Below are positions 5,039 to 5,298 of a DNA stretch of 5,298 bases, piece by piece. The notes beneath the pieces were generated by a model. The model saw only the letters and a program-made list of their open reading frames with translations. It did not search any database and had not been told where the DNA came from. Position numbers and translations under genes: made by a program. The stretch is from Candidatus Susulua stagnicola (GTDB lineage: Bacteria > Omnitrophota > Gorgyraeia > Duberdicusellales > 4484-171). The number at the start of each line of letters is the position of its first letter. Within the stretch, counting starts at the first letter, position 1. The stretch is taken from NCBI GenBank assembly GCA_030765735.1, contig JAVCBZ010000075.1:1-5298 (forward strand), given 5' to 3'.

Positions 5039-5064
5039 CCGCCTATTTATTTAGGCGGTTTTTT
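5039..5064 (+). terminator. Intrinsic terminator of the helicase gene
   Basis: CCGCCTA (5039-5045) pairs with TAGGCGG (5052-5058) around the loop TTTATT, and T residues follow at 5059-5064. It lies 85 bases after the helicase stop, downstream of the palindrome. The right half and following bases repeat the terminator at 2111-2137 with only two differences in 25 bases. Confidence 0.85.
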
Positions 5065-5071
5065 GTTTATA

Positions 5072-5080
5072 TGGTAGAAT
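5072..5080 (+). promoter_or_regulatory. Extended -10 element directly after the terminator
   Basis: TGG plus TAGAAT gives a TGn extended -10 only eight bases past the terminator T run. No good -35 is present at 17 bases (5052-5057, TAGGCG), so it would rely on the TGn contact. Transcription would begin near 5087, 110 bases before the last gene. Confidence 0.4.
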
Positions 5081-5102
5081 TGTATAAAGACTATATTTCC
5101 TA

Positions 5103-5131
5103 TTGACACGATATAGTTATGGGTATATGCT
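5103..5131 (+). promoter_or_regulatory. Promoter candidate for the DUF5320-like gene
   Basis: A perfect TTGACA at 5103-5108 is followed after 17 bases by TATGCT (5126-5131), four of six matches to TATAAT. A perfect TATAAT lies at 5132-5137, but 23 bases from that -35, too far for normal spacing. Either the weaker hexamer is used or TATAAT works with another contact. Start near 5138 or 5144 would give a leader of about 55-60 bases. Confidence 0.5.
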
Positions 5132-5198
5132 TATAATAGATAGTCAATATAAAAAGTCGGGCTATCGTAAATAACATAATTAATTTAAATAAAAATAT

Positions 5199-5298
5199 AT
5201 GCCAAGATTTAATGGAACAGGTCCTTCAGGTTATGGTCCTGGAAGTGGTCAAGGGCTAGGTCCCTGTGGTGGTGGTGCAGCTTATGGCCGTAGAGGAG
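5199..5298 (+). CDS. Gly-rich DUF5320-like protein (5' part, cut by window end)
   Basis: Thirty-three codons are visible before the window ends; the frame is open to the last base. The protein starts MPRFNGTGPSGYGPGSGQG and goes on with GLGPCGGGAAYGRRG. The pattern 'MP-x-x-GTGP-x-G-x-GP-x-(T/S)G-x-G' and the single Cys around residue 23 match the N-terminus I associate with DUF5320 proteins, short Gly/Met/Tyr-rich proteins often found near genes for dinitrogenase iron-molybdenum cofactor-like or Mrp-type Fe-S proteins; function is unknown. No Shine-Dalgarno sequence is visible: the bases before the ATG are an A/T run (TAAATAAAAATAT), so the start rests on the conserved N-terminus. The gene has its own promoter candidate after the helicase terminator, so it is a separate unit from the helicase. 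Confidence 0.7.
   Translation, partial: MPRFNGTGPSGYGPGSGQGLGPCGGGAAYGRRG

Overview
The window looks like a piece of an AT-rich, small-genome bacterium, most likely a member of the Candidate Phyla Radiation (Patescibacteria, Parcubacteria-like). The grounds are tightly spaced genes, an ECF sigma factor overlapping a three-helix membrane protein, a secreted His/Gly-tailed helical protein, a Gly-rich DUF5320-like protein at the right edge, and interspersed CCTACC/GGCAGG palindromes of a kind I recall as common in such genomes. Stops are used in the standard way (TAA, TAG and TGA). This placement is inference; there is no rRNA or ribosomal protein in the window to test it. All supported genes are on the + strand.

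Region 1 (1-2098) reads as one regulatory unit. A possible extended -10 promoter precedes an ECF-type sigma factor (158-727). Its last 17 bases overlap a three-helix membrane protein with a C-terminal beta-rich domain (711-1448), the position expected of an anti-sigma factor. After 78 bases comes a secreted small helical protein (1527-1979) with a strong ribosome binding site. A stop-codon hairpin, a repeat remnant and an intrinsic terminator (2054-2098) close the unit. I infer an envelope-stress circuit: a cytoplasmic sigma factor, a membrane regulator and an exported partner or target.

Region 2 (2099-3581) holds a second terminator (2111-2137), a 54-residue two-helix membrane micro-protein (2162-2326) and, 10 bases on, a flavoprotein of the HI0933/YhiN/BaiN family (2337-3581). 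The micro-gene lies between the arms of a 21-bp inverted repeat (2077-2098 and 2313-2333). One arm is half of the preceding terminator; the other is the 3' end of the micro-gene.

Region 3 (3582-5064) is a DEAD-box RNA helicase (3704-4954), visibly richer in G+C than the flavoprotein gene before it. It has a near-consensus promoter (TTGACA, 17 bp, TATACT with TGn). Between promoter and ATG lie a terminator-like hairpin with eight T residues and a 9-bp inverted repeat that pairs the start codon with the leader. This is the most striking non-coding structure here and suggests attenuation or autoregulation of the helicase. A 20-bp perfect palindrome and a terminator follow the gene.

Region 4 (5065-5298) carries promoter-like elements and the first 33 codons of a Gly-rich DUF5320-like protein cut by the window edge. 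Bases 1-157 hold only the sigma gene's leader and promoter candidate. No tRNA, rRNA, CRISPR array or insertion sequence was recognised.
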